Of a stretch of DNA of 34,229 nucleotides, positions 1 to 6,875 are shown in pieces. Below the pieces are notes generated by a model. It was given only the letters and a program-made list of their open reading frames with translations, was not told the origin of the DNA and ran no database searches. The DNA lies in the NCBI GenBank assembly GCA_003551565.1, contig PUMZ01000002.1, positions 1-34,229 of the forward strand, read 5' to 3'. This DNA comes from Candidatus Brocadiaceae bacterium (GTDB lineage: Bacteria > Planctomycetota > Brocadiia > SM23-32). The position numbers were made by a program, and so were the translations under genes. The number at the start of each line of letters is the position of its first letter. The first letter of the stretch is position 1.

Positions 1-1
1 C

Positions 2-37
2 GATTACTTTATTGAGAGGGTGCTGCTCGGTTTGTGA
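2..37 (+). CDS. C-terminal tail of a probable MlaE-type permease (partial)
   Basis: An open frame enters from the left edge and ends at a TGA at 35-37, leaving only the residues DYFIERVLLGL. A hydrophobic end of this kind resembles the last residues of MlaE/YrbE permeases, and such a gene is expected directly upstream of mlaD, which begins 43 bases later. Eleven residues cannot prove the family. It could equally be the end of another membrane or ABC-transporter protein. Confidence 0.35.
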   Translation, partial: DYFIERVLLGL

Positions 38-80
38 ACGGGAAGGCCCGCGCTGGATTCTAACTCGGGGGTACGGAGAT

Positions 81-1091
81 ATGTCAACGAAAAAAATACT
101 GGTCGGTTTTTTGTTGTTGGGCGCGCTGGTGATCTTCGCCCTTGCGACATTTTATATCGAGAACTGGCAGTTCTACGTACAGGAGGGCTACAGACTCAAT
201 GCACGCTTCCCCGACGCTCTGGAGCTGAACACCGGCGATGAGGTCAAGATCGCCGGGGTGGATGTGGGCCGGGTGCACAGCATTTCCGTCGACCCCGGCC
301 ATGAACAACCGGTTGAGGTCAGTTTGTGGATAAGAAAAGGCACGGAGATCAGGGAGGCGGATCTTGCCAACATACGTATGAGAAGCATCTTCGGGGGAAG
401 CTTCCTGGAGATAAAACGGGTCGATCACGATGCGCCACTGATGCACGACGGTGATACCATAGAGGCGACCAGGGTGAGTATGGGAGTCGCCGAGCTCATA
501 GAGAAAGGCGACGAGGTGCTTCAGGAGGTAATGGATACCGTGCAGGAATCCCGCGGCGCTTTGAACAACCTGACCGCGATCAGCCGGCGGCTGGAGAGGG
601 GCGAGGGCACAATCGGCAAATTGCTTGCCGAGGAAGACGCCTATGATGAATTGAGGCAGGCCCTGCAAGAGGCCGGCCGGACACTGGAAGGTGTTACCGG
701 GATCACCGACGCTCTCAGAGAGGGCAAAGGGCTTGCGGGAATGCTGCTGAGCGACGAGGAGATCGCCGTTCAGGTCCGCACCGCCGTCTCGGACGCCGGC
801 AGGTTCGCGCGCGTGCTTGGCGATCTGTCGGAGGATTTTCCGGAAAGCTCGCTGGGTAAACTGGCGTCCGATGATGCATTGTACAAAACATTGGGAAACA
901 CTCTTGCTGAACTTGAAGATGCCATTGCAGCGGTCTCCCAGAGCAGGGGCACGGTGGTCCGGCTGGTCAACGATCCCGAGCTCTACTACAAACTCAATGC
1001 GACGGTGGACGGGGTGCAGGAGATTATTAACGAGTACAGGGAACAGTCCCCCGTACTCACCTTCGGCGCCGCCGTGTTTGGAGCGCTGTAG
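81..1091 (+). CDS. mlaD: MlaD/MCE-domain lipid-transport protein
   Basis: 336 residues. Proteins of this family are anchored in the inner membrane and form the periplasmic substrate-binding ring of the Mla phospholipid-trafficking ABC system. Visible parts: a short basic start, one membrane segment at about 6-24, an MCE domain at about 36-130 with the typical GDEVKIAGVDVGRV stretch and FGGSFLEI, then a helical C-terminal half. That half carries four degenerate repeats, at about 174-198, 215-238, 256-280 and 289-312, built on G-x-(L/I)-x-K-L-x-x-D-x-x-(L/Y). The start at 81 has GGAG just upstream and gives a normal membrane anchor; a longer in-frame start at 12 would add 23 residues with no anchor character. 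The preceding permease tail fits an mla operon, but the ATPase gene is not in the window. Confidence 0.9.
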   Translation: MSTKKILVGFLLLGALVIFALATFYIENWQFYVQEGYRLNARFPDALELNTGDEVKIAGVDVGRVHSISVDPGHEQPVEVSLWIRKGTEIREADLANIRMRSIFGGSFLEIKRVDHDAPLMHDGDTIEATRVSMGVAELIEKGDEVLQEVMDTVQESRGALNNLTAISRRLERGEGTIGKLLAEEDAYDELRQALQEAGRTLEGVTGITDALREGKGLAGMLLSDEEIAVQVRTAVSDAGRFARVLGDLSEDFPESSLGKLASDDALYKTLGNTLAELEDAIAAVSQSRGTVVRLVNDPELYYKLNATVDGVQEIINEYREQSPVLTFGAAVFGAL

Positions 1092-1101
1092 GGGCCCAGA
1101 G

Positions 1102-1125
1102 GCCAGCTCCTGGCAGCAAGTTTTT
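1102..1125 (+). terminator. Weak hairpin plus T-run after mlaD
   Basis: Eleven bases after the mlaD stop, GCCAG and CTGGC can pair around a CTC loop (1102-1114). Five Ts follow at 1121-1125, with six bases between stem and T-run. The stem is short and the gap unusual, so this is at best a weak intrinsic terminator. Confidence 0.3.
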
Positions 1126-1249
1126 CGTGTGCGTAACATGTTGCCTGTCCGACTGCTATGTGTCAGGCGCCACATCAAAGGATATCCAAAGGGCGGAAAA
1201 GGCGTTGCAAACCAACCGTGGACATATGCTGAACGGCCGCAGTGGTGTG

Positions 1250-1255
1250 TATAAT
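1250..1255 (+). promoter_or_regulatory. Perfect -10 box before the small ORF
   Basis: TATAAT lies 45 bases upstream of the ATG at 1301. No good -35 hexamer is found 16-18 bases upstream, so an activator would be needed if this is a sigma70 promoter. The position suits a promoter for the small ORF plus the dehydrogenase gene. Confidence 0.35.
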
Positions 1256-1300
1256 GGCGGAACATGAAATAATCGGGAGATTTTTAAAGGAGAGTGGAAG

Positions 1301-1471
1301 ATGAAATTGCGACTTGCAGGGAAGATCGTGTGCGGAAGCCTATGCATTGTGTTTGTGCTGCTCGCGCTGATTTATGGGAGCCAGAAAGACGGAGAGCATC
1401 TCTTGCGCAGCGTGACATTCGCCATTTTATCGCTTACTTCCGCGGCAAGTTACAGATATTTTGAATATTGA
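1301..1471 (+). CDS. Small predicted membrane protein, 56 aa
   Basis: An ATG with a strong Shine-Dalgarno (AAAGGAGAG at 1287-1295) opens a 56-codon frame. The product has a basic start (MKLRLAGK), one hydrophobic segment at about 9-24, a short polar loop (QKDGEH) and a second mildly hydrophobic stretch at about 37-49. Its TGA at 1469-1471 shares one base with the ATG of the next gene (TGATG), an arrangement typical of translational coupling. I do not recognise a family. The good ribosome site, the -10 box upstream and the coupling argue that it is translated. Alternatively it is only a leader ORF for the dehydrogenase. Confidence 0.5.
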   Translation: MKLRLAGKIVCGSLCIVFVLLALIYGSQKDGEHLLRSVTFAILSLTSAASYRYFEY

Positions 1472-2646
1472 TGAGCGATACCGGACCTAACACCTGTGTG
1501 GTTTTCGGTGCCGGCGCTCTCGGACTCGGCTTTCTGGGCCCCGAACTCTCGCACCGGATGAAACTGGTATTCGTGGATGTGGAACAGAATGCCGAAATGC
1601 TTTCGCTCCTGGCACGGAGGGGCCATTATTTTTTTAATGAGACCGGTCCGGCTGCATGTGTGAGGAGGATTGAAAACGTATCGGGGTTGCCCGCGGGGGA
1701 GGAGAGAAAACTCCGCGCGCTGCTTTCGCGCGCAGCCCTTGTTCTTACCGCCGTGGGCGGTGAAAATCTGAAAAGCATTGCTCCATGGGTCTCCGGGGCG
1801 CTCCGGGCGCGCAAAGAGCCCATGCGGATATTATGCTGCGAGAACGGCATCGGTATGGCCTCGAAACTCCGCAGCCATGTCGTCGACCTGCTCGGTGAAG
1901 AACCGGGAGACGCCCTCATAACCGGCGATACCGTTATGGGCAGGATGTGTAAGACCATATCTCCCGTCGGCGAAGGACTCCAGCCTCTTTTCCCGGGATT
2001 CGACGTGGCGGTGGCCGGCGAGCCGTTCTACGGCATACCGGCGCCTTCAAACGCCCTGGACGGTCTGGAACCGCTCCCGGACGCCTTCCAGAGCATGTCG
2101 CCTCAAAGGTTTGCCGCTCAGGAGGATATCAAGATGCTGGCGCATAACGCGCTGCATGCCTTCCTGGCTTTCATGGCCGCAGCAGGACCGGACGATGCGA
2201 CCTTTTTCTCCGACTTGAGCCGCGACGATGGGCTGATGGAGACGGCTTACCGGATGCTGCACGATGAGGCGGCACCCGCCCTGTCGATCAAACACCGCAG
2301 CGTTATCGATAGAAATCAGCTCCTGAATTTTCTGCCGAACATCCTGCGGCGCATCACATGTCAACGGCTGCATGACCCGCTCCAGCGGGGGAGGCGTGGG
2401 GTTATGCGTAAACTGCGGCCGGAGGAACGGCTGGTCGGAAGCGTCAGAACCATTTACGCAACCGGCGTCCGACCAACCCTCTATGCCATGGGACTCGCAG
2501 CAGCCGCCGGATTCGCTGTAAAAAGTGGAGCAAGCGAACTGTCCTTCGAACAGATCATTGATAAGCATTGCGGTTTCGAAAACGACGAGGACCGCCCGCT
2601 TGTTGAAGCGATCATGGAAGGGGCAATGAAAACAGGCGTTCGGTGA
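1471..2646 (+). CDS. Polyol-type long-chain dehydrogenase (mannitol dehydrogenase family)
   Basis: 391 residues. This NAD(P)-dependent family oxidises or reduces sugar alcohols and sugar-alcohol phosphates. It has a dinucleotide-binding glycine loop (GAGALGLGF, about 13-21), an acidic residue at the end of the second strand (FVDV, D36), and the family's catalytic pattern K-x4-N-x2-H seen as K221, N226 and H229. The late segment with DP...RKL...ERL is the usual helical C-terminal domain, but about nine extra residues rich in Arg separate DP from RKL. The length is close to mannitol-1-phosphate 5-dehydrogenase. ATG 1471 is preferred over the TTG at 1468 because it overlaps the stop of the small ORF. 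No transporter or kinase lies nearby, so the substrate cannot be assigned. Confidence 0.75.
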   Translation: MSDTGPNTCVVFGAGALGLGFLGPELSHRMKLVFVDVEQNAEMLSLLARRGHYFFNETGPAACVRRIENVSGLPAGEERKLRALLSRAALVLTAVGGENLKSIAPWVSGALRARKEPMRILCCENGIGMASKLRSHVVDLLGEEPGDALITGDTVMGRMCKTISPVGEGLQPLFPGFDVAVAGEPFYGIPAPSNALDGLEPLPDAFQSMSPQRFAAQEDIKMLAHNALHAFLAFMAAAGPDDATFFSDLSRDDGLMETAYRMLHDEAAPALSIKHRSVIDRNQLLNFLPNILRRITCQRLHDPLQRGRRGVMRKLRPEERLVGSVRTIYATGVRPTLYAMGLAAAAGFAVKSGASELSFEQIIDKHCGFENDEDRPLVEAIMEGAMKTGVR

Positions 2647-2709
2647 GCGACGACAACCATATGAATTGTTTTCAGGCTCCGTCTTGAAAAAGAATCGGGC
2701 GCCTGGAGG

Positions 2710-3561
2710 CTACAGCCTGCGGAATCCGGGCCTTTTCTGCATGCGTTTGACCCGGCGCCCGACTTCGCACAGCAGCAAACGGCGCCAGAGTCGGGGCAGG
2801 GGATATGTTTTGTCCAGCCCCTCCACGACCGCCCCGAAGGCTTCTTGATCATCATATCCCGACTGACTTATCCGCAGCAGGGCGGAACTGGTGAACCGGC
2901 GCAGGTCCCTGTCGCGCCCGGCAAAACCGGCGCCCCGTATGGCCATCTTATCGAAATCCAGCCACCACAACCGCCCCTCTGCATCGAGGAGCTGGTGCCT
3001 GCTCTGGGCGTCGCCGAACGCAATGCCGTCCTCATGCATCGCTTTCAAAGCGGAAAGCCCGCGCTGAAAAAGATCGAGTTTGGCGCCGATCGGCCTGTCC
3101 GGGTCAAGAAAGAAATCCCTCAGCGACATCCCTTCCACCCGTCTCGTTACAAGCAGGCTGTCCTGTCTCAGCCTTCCGGTAGGCCGCCTCAGCGCCAGCA
3201 CCGGTTCCACAACCATGTGCCCGCGCCGGTGAGCGTAGAGAGAGCGGATAAACTGCTGGGGGCCATGCGCCCTCTGCCAGCGCCACCCCATAAGCCATCG
3301 CTGCTTGCGGCGGTAGGTTCTGCGGTAATGGAACCGCTTGGACACCAGGGCCCATGTATCGGAAGATATGCTTTTTATCACGAACCGGCCCCTGTTCGGG
3401 CGATAGGTCGCGCCCGGTTCATCCCGGGCAAGAAGCTCAATAAAAGGGGCGGGATCCAGGGCGATATCCCGGCGCATGTACAGTGTCTGATCCCCGCTGC
3501 GGCGGATTTCAATCATGTCCTTCACCAATCCGAGTTCGTATCCCGATACGCTTGAGGTCAA
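2710..3561 (-). CDS. Lipopolysaccharide/Kdo-kinase-like protein
   Basis: 283 residues with a eukaryotic-kinase-like fold of the KdkA/RfaY/InaA type, enzymes that phosphorylate Kdo or heptose of the LPS core at the inner membrane. Landmarks: a candidate ATP-binding lysine in ALVSKRFHYR (K75), a basic helical stretch at about 79-99, the catalytic loop around GDAQSRHQLL with D184, and the metal-binding DFD at 202-204. Two normally strong positions differ: the residue before the GD is Phe rather than His, and the Asn five residues after the Asp is His189. It may be divergent or inactive. The start is uncertain: TTG at 3561 has AGGAG close upstream, while ATG at 3516 follows GGTGAAGGA. It is convergent with the dehydrogenase, 63 bases apart. 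Confidence 0.65.
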   Translation of the reverse strand: MTSSVSGYELGLVKDMIEIRRSGDQTLYMRRDIALDPAPFIELLARDEPGATYRPNRGRFVIKSISSDTWALVSKRFHYRRTYRRKQRWLMGWRWQRAHGPQQFIRSLYAHRRGHMVVEPVLALRRPTGRLRQDSLLVTRRVEGMSLRDFFLDPDRPIGAKLDLFQRGLSALKAMHEDGIAFGDAQSRHQLLDAEGRLWWLDFDKMAIRGAGFAGRDRDLRRFTSSALLRISQSGYDDQEAFGAVVEGLDKTYPLPRLWRRLLLCEVGRRVKRMQKRPGFRRL

Positions 3562-3652
3562 GGCTCCTGATTCCCCCGCTGCTCCGATGTTCGACCCAGG
3601 AAATTCACCGTTTCACAGTTATGGCGGCTCAAGTATAAATGAGCAGGGAGAT

Positions 3653-3667
3653 ATTATCGCCGATAAT
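3653..3667. repeat. 7-1-7 palindrome, operator-like
   Basis: ATTATCG and CGATAAT are perfect inverted copies around a single C. The left arm contains the -10 box of the minus-strand promoter, the usual place for a repressor operator. The regulator is unknown. Confidence 0.5.
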
Positions 3668-3681
3668 TCAGGCCATAGCAA
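3653..3681 (-). promoter_or_regulatory. Sigma70-like promoter for the LPS-kinase-like gene
   Basis: Read on the minus strand: TTGCTA (3681-3676), a 17-base spacer, then GATAAT (3658-3653). The -10 box lies 92 bases from the TTG start at 3561. A 15-base palindrome overlaps the -10 box, suggesting repression by a dimeric regulator. Confidence 0.5.
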
Positions 3682-3852
3682 ACATAACGTCCACCGTGTA
3701 CAACCCGAGGACTTTAACCCGCAGATTCCATAAACCAAAAACAATAATTGCGTTTGACTTCTCCCACATCTGCACCACCGAGAACACTTGCAATAAGCGC
3801 TTTAAAATTCCCGGAAGGTTGCGCTGCAGTTTTTGACTCCCGGACGAACCGC

Positions 3853-3882
3853 TTGAATTCACCCCGTGCGAAACAGTATAAT
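3853..3882 (+). promoter_or_regulatory. Sigma70-like promoter for the septum-protein gene
   Basis: TTGAAT (3853-3858), an 18-base spacer and a perfect TATAAT (3877-3882), 104 bases upstream of the ATG at 3987. Sequence match and position are both good. Confidence 0.6.
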
Positions 3883-3986
3883 GACTGACGAAGCACCGGA
3901 ACACGTTGTTTTCCGGGTCCGGCCGCCGTGGATGTCCGGGCGGTAGCCGTCCCATGATATTTCTGTGATTCGGAGGGCGTGCGCTG

Positions 3987-4442
3987 ATGAGCCGACTGAC
4001 GCATCCCTATGTATTAATTGTGGTTGTTTTTGCTGCTTCGGCGCTGTTGGCCGTTCCGGTAGCGCGCAGACGCGCCCGCCTGCACGAAGTGCGCCGCCGG
4101 CAGGAAGAGGTCGTATCGGAACTTATCCTGGCCAATAATCAGGCCGTCTATCTGAGGAGAAAACGCCACGAGCTTCTTACCAATCCGGCCACGATAACGG
4201 AAATCGCCCAGGAACACTACGGATACGGATGGGAAGGCCGGCATGTGGTGGGTTTTGAGCCGGACGAATCTCCCATGCAACAACAGCCACCCCGGGTGCG
4301 CATCGTCGAGACCGGATGGGAGCGTTTTCTGGGATCCGGAGAATATATCTGGACATTGCCCGTTGCCCTTACGGGCCTCTGCGCGGCCGCTTTCGCGGTC
4401 TTCGGTTTTTTTGAGAAAAAACGCGCCGAACCGGACGCCTGA
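3987..4442 (+). CDS. FtsB/DivIC-like septum formation initiator protein
   Basis: 151 residues. FtsB/DivIC proteins are small bitopic coiled-coil proteins that join FtsL and FtsQ in the divisome. The N-terminal membrane segment is at about 8-25, followed by a charged coiled coil at about 28-65 and the family's short C-terminal signature (LLTNPATITEIAQEHYGYGW, about 63-82). Unlike classical members it continues for some 70 residues, with a Pro/Gln-rich linker (about 96-103) and a second membrane segment at about 120-142 ending in FFEKK. The start has GGAGG about ten bases upstream. A sigma70-like promoter lies at 3853-3882. It is convergent with the protease-like gene, 32 bases apart. Confidence 0.75.
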   Translation: MSRLTHPYVLIVVVFAASALLAVPVARRRARLHEVRRRQEEVVSELILANNQAVYLRRKRHELLTNPATITEIAQEHYGYGWEGRHVVGFEPDESPMQQQPPRVRIVETGWERFLGSGEYIWTLPVALTGLCAAAFAVFGFFEKKRAEPDA

Positions 4443-4474
4443 GAATTGCTGCTTCCCCAACGCTCTCCTTCCAA

Positions 4475-5785
4475 TCAACGTGCCGCCCGCCTGAGCCGCC
4501 TGAGAAGCCCCTCCGGCAACGTCCGGCGTACGATGACCTCGCTCCTTGCCTGCAGGTCCCGCCCGTCGCGAACCAGGTAGGCTTTGATCACTATGCCGTC
4601 ATGGTGGAGACAGTACAGCTCCGGCATGCCGTCTTCCATGAGCAGCACATAGCTCGTATTGACATCCCGCCGCCCGTGTTCCGGACACACCAGCATCCGC
4701 CGCAACCGGCCCCTGTCCTCGGAGCTTATCCTCTCACCGTCCGGGGCGCGGAAACTCCAGCGCAGCCGTTCGTCGCGGAACACATCCCGCACAAAGCCCC
4801 GGATGCTGTCCATCTCTTCCGGTGAATCGTACACCGAAGCGGCGAGGAAAAGAATCAGCTCCATGTCCTTCCTGCATGAGGACATGTTGTCGGGCGAGAG
4901 GCCGGTAACGTATCTTTTCCACGCATCTTCCATCCCCCCGATGTTCGTTCCGAAACTGCCCTCAAACGCCTTGGCCCGGCTGTCGCCGGCCGAAATCGAC
5001 CGCAGATACTCGAACAGGCGCTCCCGGAAACGCCCCCCGCGGGCATGAACCAGAAAATGCACCACCGACCAGGCCTGGCTGTACTGGAGATTGGCGCGGG
5101 TGTCGTCCTCGCGCACCGCGGCCAGCCACTCGTCGTTGTCCACCAGAAACAATTCCCTCAATGGTATGTGCTTGCCCTCTTCGATCGCGGATTGGACCAC
5201 ATGCAGTCTCTGCCAGGGCCGCTGGCCGGTACGGAACCTGTTCCCGTCCCAGGTCGCCTCGGAAAAGTACTCGGCGAATCCCTCGTTGACCCACAACGGA
5301 ACGTCGGTTCCGACATACTCATGCAGAAACTGGTGAAAACCCTCATGGTACAGTGTGCGCAAAACCTGCTCCTGGGTCCGTCCTTCCTTGAACGATGCCA
5401 GGAGCCTTTGCCCGGGGATGAACACCCCGGCGGTTCCTCTGACCCTGGATGGGATGGCATCGTTGTAATCCCTGCGCCGGCTGAAGACGTTGATCGTAAA
5501 GCGCCGGCCGGGGCTTCTCTGCTCGTAATCGGGGAAACGGCGGCGGTACTCTTCATAGATCGATTCCATATGGCCGGCGACAAGGTTGGCAAACTCCTCC
5601 CCGGCATCCGTGCGGATCCTGTAGTTCTCCGTTGTGACGGTATGCGGCAGCGCCCCGCCGGCCACAACGGCCCGTCCCCCGCACATCAGCAATGAAAGCA
5701 GCACAAGCCCCATCACCGCCACTGCGTTGAAGCCACCACCTGCATCGCCCATGCCGTGATGTTTTGAACGACCGTGCTTGAACAT
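4475..5785 (-). CDS. Secreted HExxH metallopeptidase-like protein (DUF1570 type)
   Basis: 436 residues. A hydrophobic stretch at about 19-43 looks like a signal peptide or N-terminal anchor, so the rest should lie outside the cytoplasm. The motif HEGFH (H147, E148, H151) followed by WVNEGFAEYF (E168) is the gluzincin zinc site: two His ligands, a catalytic Glu and a Glu ligand about 20 residues on. The context matches DUF1570/peptidase MA-like proteins, common in planctomycete-type genomes and mostly uncharacterised. Residues 180-290 are helical, and the last 130 or so form a less recognisable region with several Cys. ATG 5785 has GGAGGAG five bases upstream, and a promoter lies about 140 bases upstream. 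The substrate is unknown. Confidence 0.75.
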   Translation of the reverse strand: MFKHGRSKHHGMGDAGGGFNAVAVMGLVLLSLLMCGGRAVVAGGALPHTVTTENYRIRTDAGEEFANLVAGHMESIYEEYRRRFPDYEQRSPGRRFTINVFSRRRDYNDAIPSRVRGTAGVFIPGQRLLASFKEGRTQEQVLRTLYHEGFHQFLHEYVGTDVPLWVNEGFAEYFSEATWDGNRFRTGQRPWQRLHVVQSAIEEGKHIPLRELFLVDNDEWLAAVREDDTRANLQYSQAWSVVHFLVHARGGRFRERLFEYLRSISAGDSRAKAFEGSFGTNIGGMEDAWKRYVTGLSPDNMSSCRKDMELILFLAASVYDSPEEMDSIRGFVRDVFRDERLRWSFRAPDGERISSEDRGRLRRMLVCPEHGRRDVNTSYVLLMEDGMPELYCLHHDGIVIKAYLVRDGRDLQARSEVIVRRTLPEGLLRRLRRAAR

Positions 5786-5925
5786 CCTGCTCCTCCGGAC
5801 ATCAGTTGCAATTGCAATGCGCCGGCGTCAGCGACTCTCCGGAGAAAAAGCGCCTTCTGCGTGGACGCAAAAAACAGCTTTTTGACCGTTTGAACGGAGT
5901 TCGCTGACACCCTCTACCTGTTATT

Positions 5926-5954
5926 ATTATACAGCACACCCCACGCGAAAGCAA
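5926..5954 (-). promoter_or_regulatory. Sigma70-like promoter for the metallopeptidase-like gene
   Basis: On the minus strand: TTGCTT (5954-5949), a 17-base spacer and TATAAT (5931-5926). This leaves a leader of roughly 135 bases before the ATG at 5785, in which I see no clear riboswitch or terminator. Confidence 0.55.
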
Positions 5955-6020
5955 CCCGGGACGAGAGGACGGCCGCTGAGGCTTCTCCTGCACACCGCAT
6001 AGAAGCTGAGGGATATTTGG

Positions 6021-6050
6021 TTGGCATTATCGTGCCGTTGCCATTATAAT
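6021..6050 (+). promoter_or_regulatory. Sigma70-like promoter for recR
   Basis: TTGGCA (6021-6026), an 18-base spacer and TATAAT (6045-6050), 75 bases upstream of the recR ATG. With the minus-strand promoter at 5926-5954 it fills the 340-base space between the divergent genes. Confidence 0.6.
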
Positions 6051-6125
6051 ATACACGATCGGGCGGCGGTCCTGTTGCCCCGCTCCGACGGTGGTTGTCA
6101 ACACCCGCAAGAACGCATAGTGATT

Positions 6126-6731
6126 ATGGCAAAAACAAGCGATGGAGCAATCGAACGTTTGATCGGTCTTCTCTCCCGGCTTCCGGGCGTGGGCGAACGC
6201 ACGGCCGAACGTCTGGCATACCATATAGGACGCCTGGGCGGGAAGGAGGCGCTGGCGCTCGCGGACGCCATCAGGGACGTGCAGAGAAACGTGAGGCAAT
6301 GCTCGGTCTGCTGCCTCCTCTCTGAAAGCGATCCCTGCCATATTTGCGCCGCCGGCGGGCGCGATACGGCGCGGATATGCGTGGTGGAAGCATCCCGGGA
6401 TGCACATGCCATTGAGGCCAGCGGCAGTTACAATGGACTCTATCACGTGCTCGGCGGCCGGCTCGCACCGCTGGACGGGGTCGAACCGGAGCACCTGAAC
6501 CTCGCCCAGCTTGGCAAAAGGATCAAAGATACCGATGTGAAGGAGGTTATCCTGGCAACGAATCCCGATATGGAAGGCGACACCACCGCGGCGATGATAA
6601 AAGACATTCTGGCAGGGACCGAAGGTGTCAGCATCACACGTCTGGCCCGGGGTCTGCCCAGCGGCAGCCACCTGGAATATGCCAATCCAGCCATACTCTC
6701 GGAGGCGCTCGATCAAAGGCGGGAGCTCTGA
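6126..6731 (+). CDS. recR: Recombination mediator protein RecR
   Basis: 201 residues, the normal length. RecR works with RecO (and RecF) to load RecA onto SSB-coated DNA at gaps. The sequence shows the N-terminal helix-hairpin-helix (LSRLPGVGERTAERLAYH), a four-Cys zinc motif (CSVC...CHIC, about 57-72), and a Toprim domain beginning with ICVVEASRDAHAIE and containing ATNPDMEGDTTA, followed by the usual C-terminal RLARGLPSG. The ATG at 6126 fits the family N-terminus, although its Shine-Dalgarno is poor; a GTG lies two codons upstream. In many bacteria recR follows dnaX; here it follows a promoter and precedes rpoN by 144 bases. Confidence 0.95.
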   Translation: MAKTSDGAIERLIGLLSRLPGVGERTAERLAYHIGRLGGKEALALADAIRDVQRNVRQCSVCCLLSESDPCHICAAGGRDTARICVVEASRDAHAIEASGSYNGLYHVLGGRLAPLDGVEPEHLNLAQLGKRIKDTDVKEVILATNPDMEGDTTAAMIKDILAGTEGVSITRLARGLPSGSHLEYANPAILSEALDQRREL

Positions 6732-6774
6732 AATGCAATGGGAAATGCCCGGTAGTGATAATAATGGCGGGGGA

Positions 6775-6788
6775 ACCCGCATGCGGGT
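6775..6788. repeat. 14-base perfect palindrome upstream of rpoN
   Basis: ACCCGCA followed directly by TGCGGGT, midway between the recR stop and the rpoN start. It could be a dimeric operator or a short hairpin in the transcript. No good promoter is visible beside it, so its role is open. Confidence 0.3.
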
Positions 6789-6875
6789 GCGATCCCGCAA
6801 CGTGACCGTAATGAGAACTAAACGGTGCAGGCCGTGGCAGCCCGCACCACAACATGGAAGGGCGGTGAAACGATC

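Larger units (their letters stand above)
3562..3986. other. 425-base divergent intergenic region
   Basis: No convincing gene lies here. The middle (about 3630-3810) is clearly more AT-rich than its surroundings. It holds a minus-strand promoter at 3653-3681 with a palindrome on its -10 box, and a plus-strand promoter at 3853-3882. The roughly 170 bases between them show nothing I can assign. Confidence 0.6.

Noticed and set aside
3881-3946. 21-codon frame starting within the TATAAT at 3877-3882
   Set aside because: Its ATG overlaps the -10 box of the promoter, so it would not be transcribed from it, and there is no ribosome site.
6766-6783. TGGC...GC pair upstream of rpoN, checked as a sigma-54 -24/-12 site
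   Set aside because: The GC lies one base too far from the GG; sigma-54 spacing is strict.
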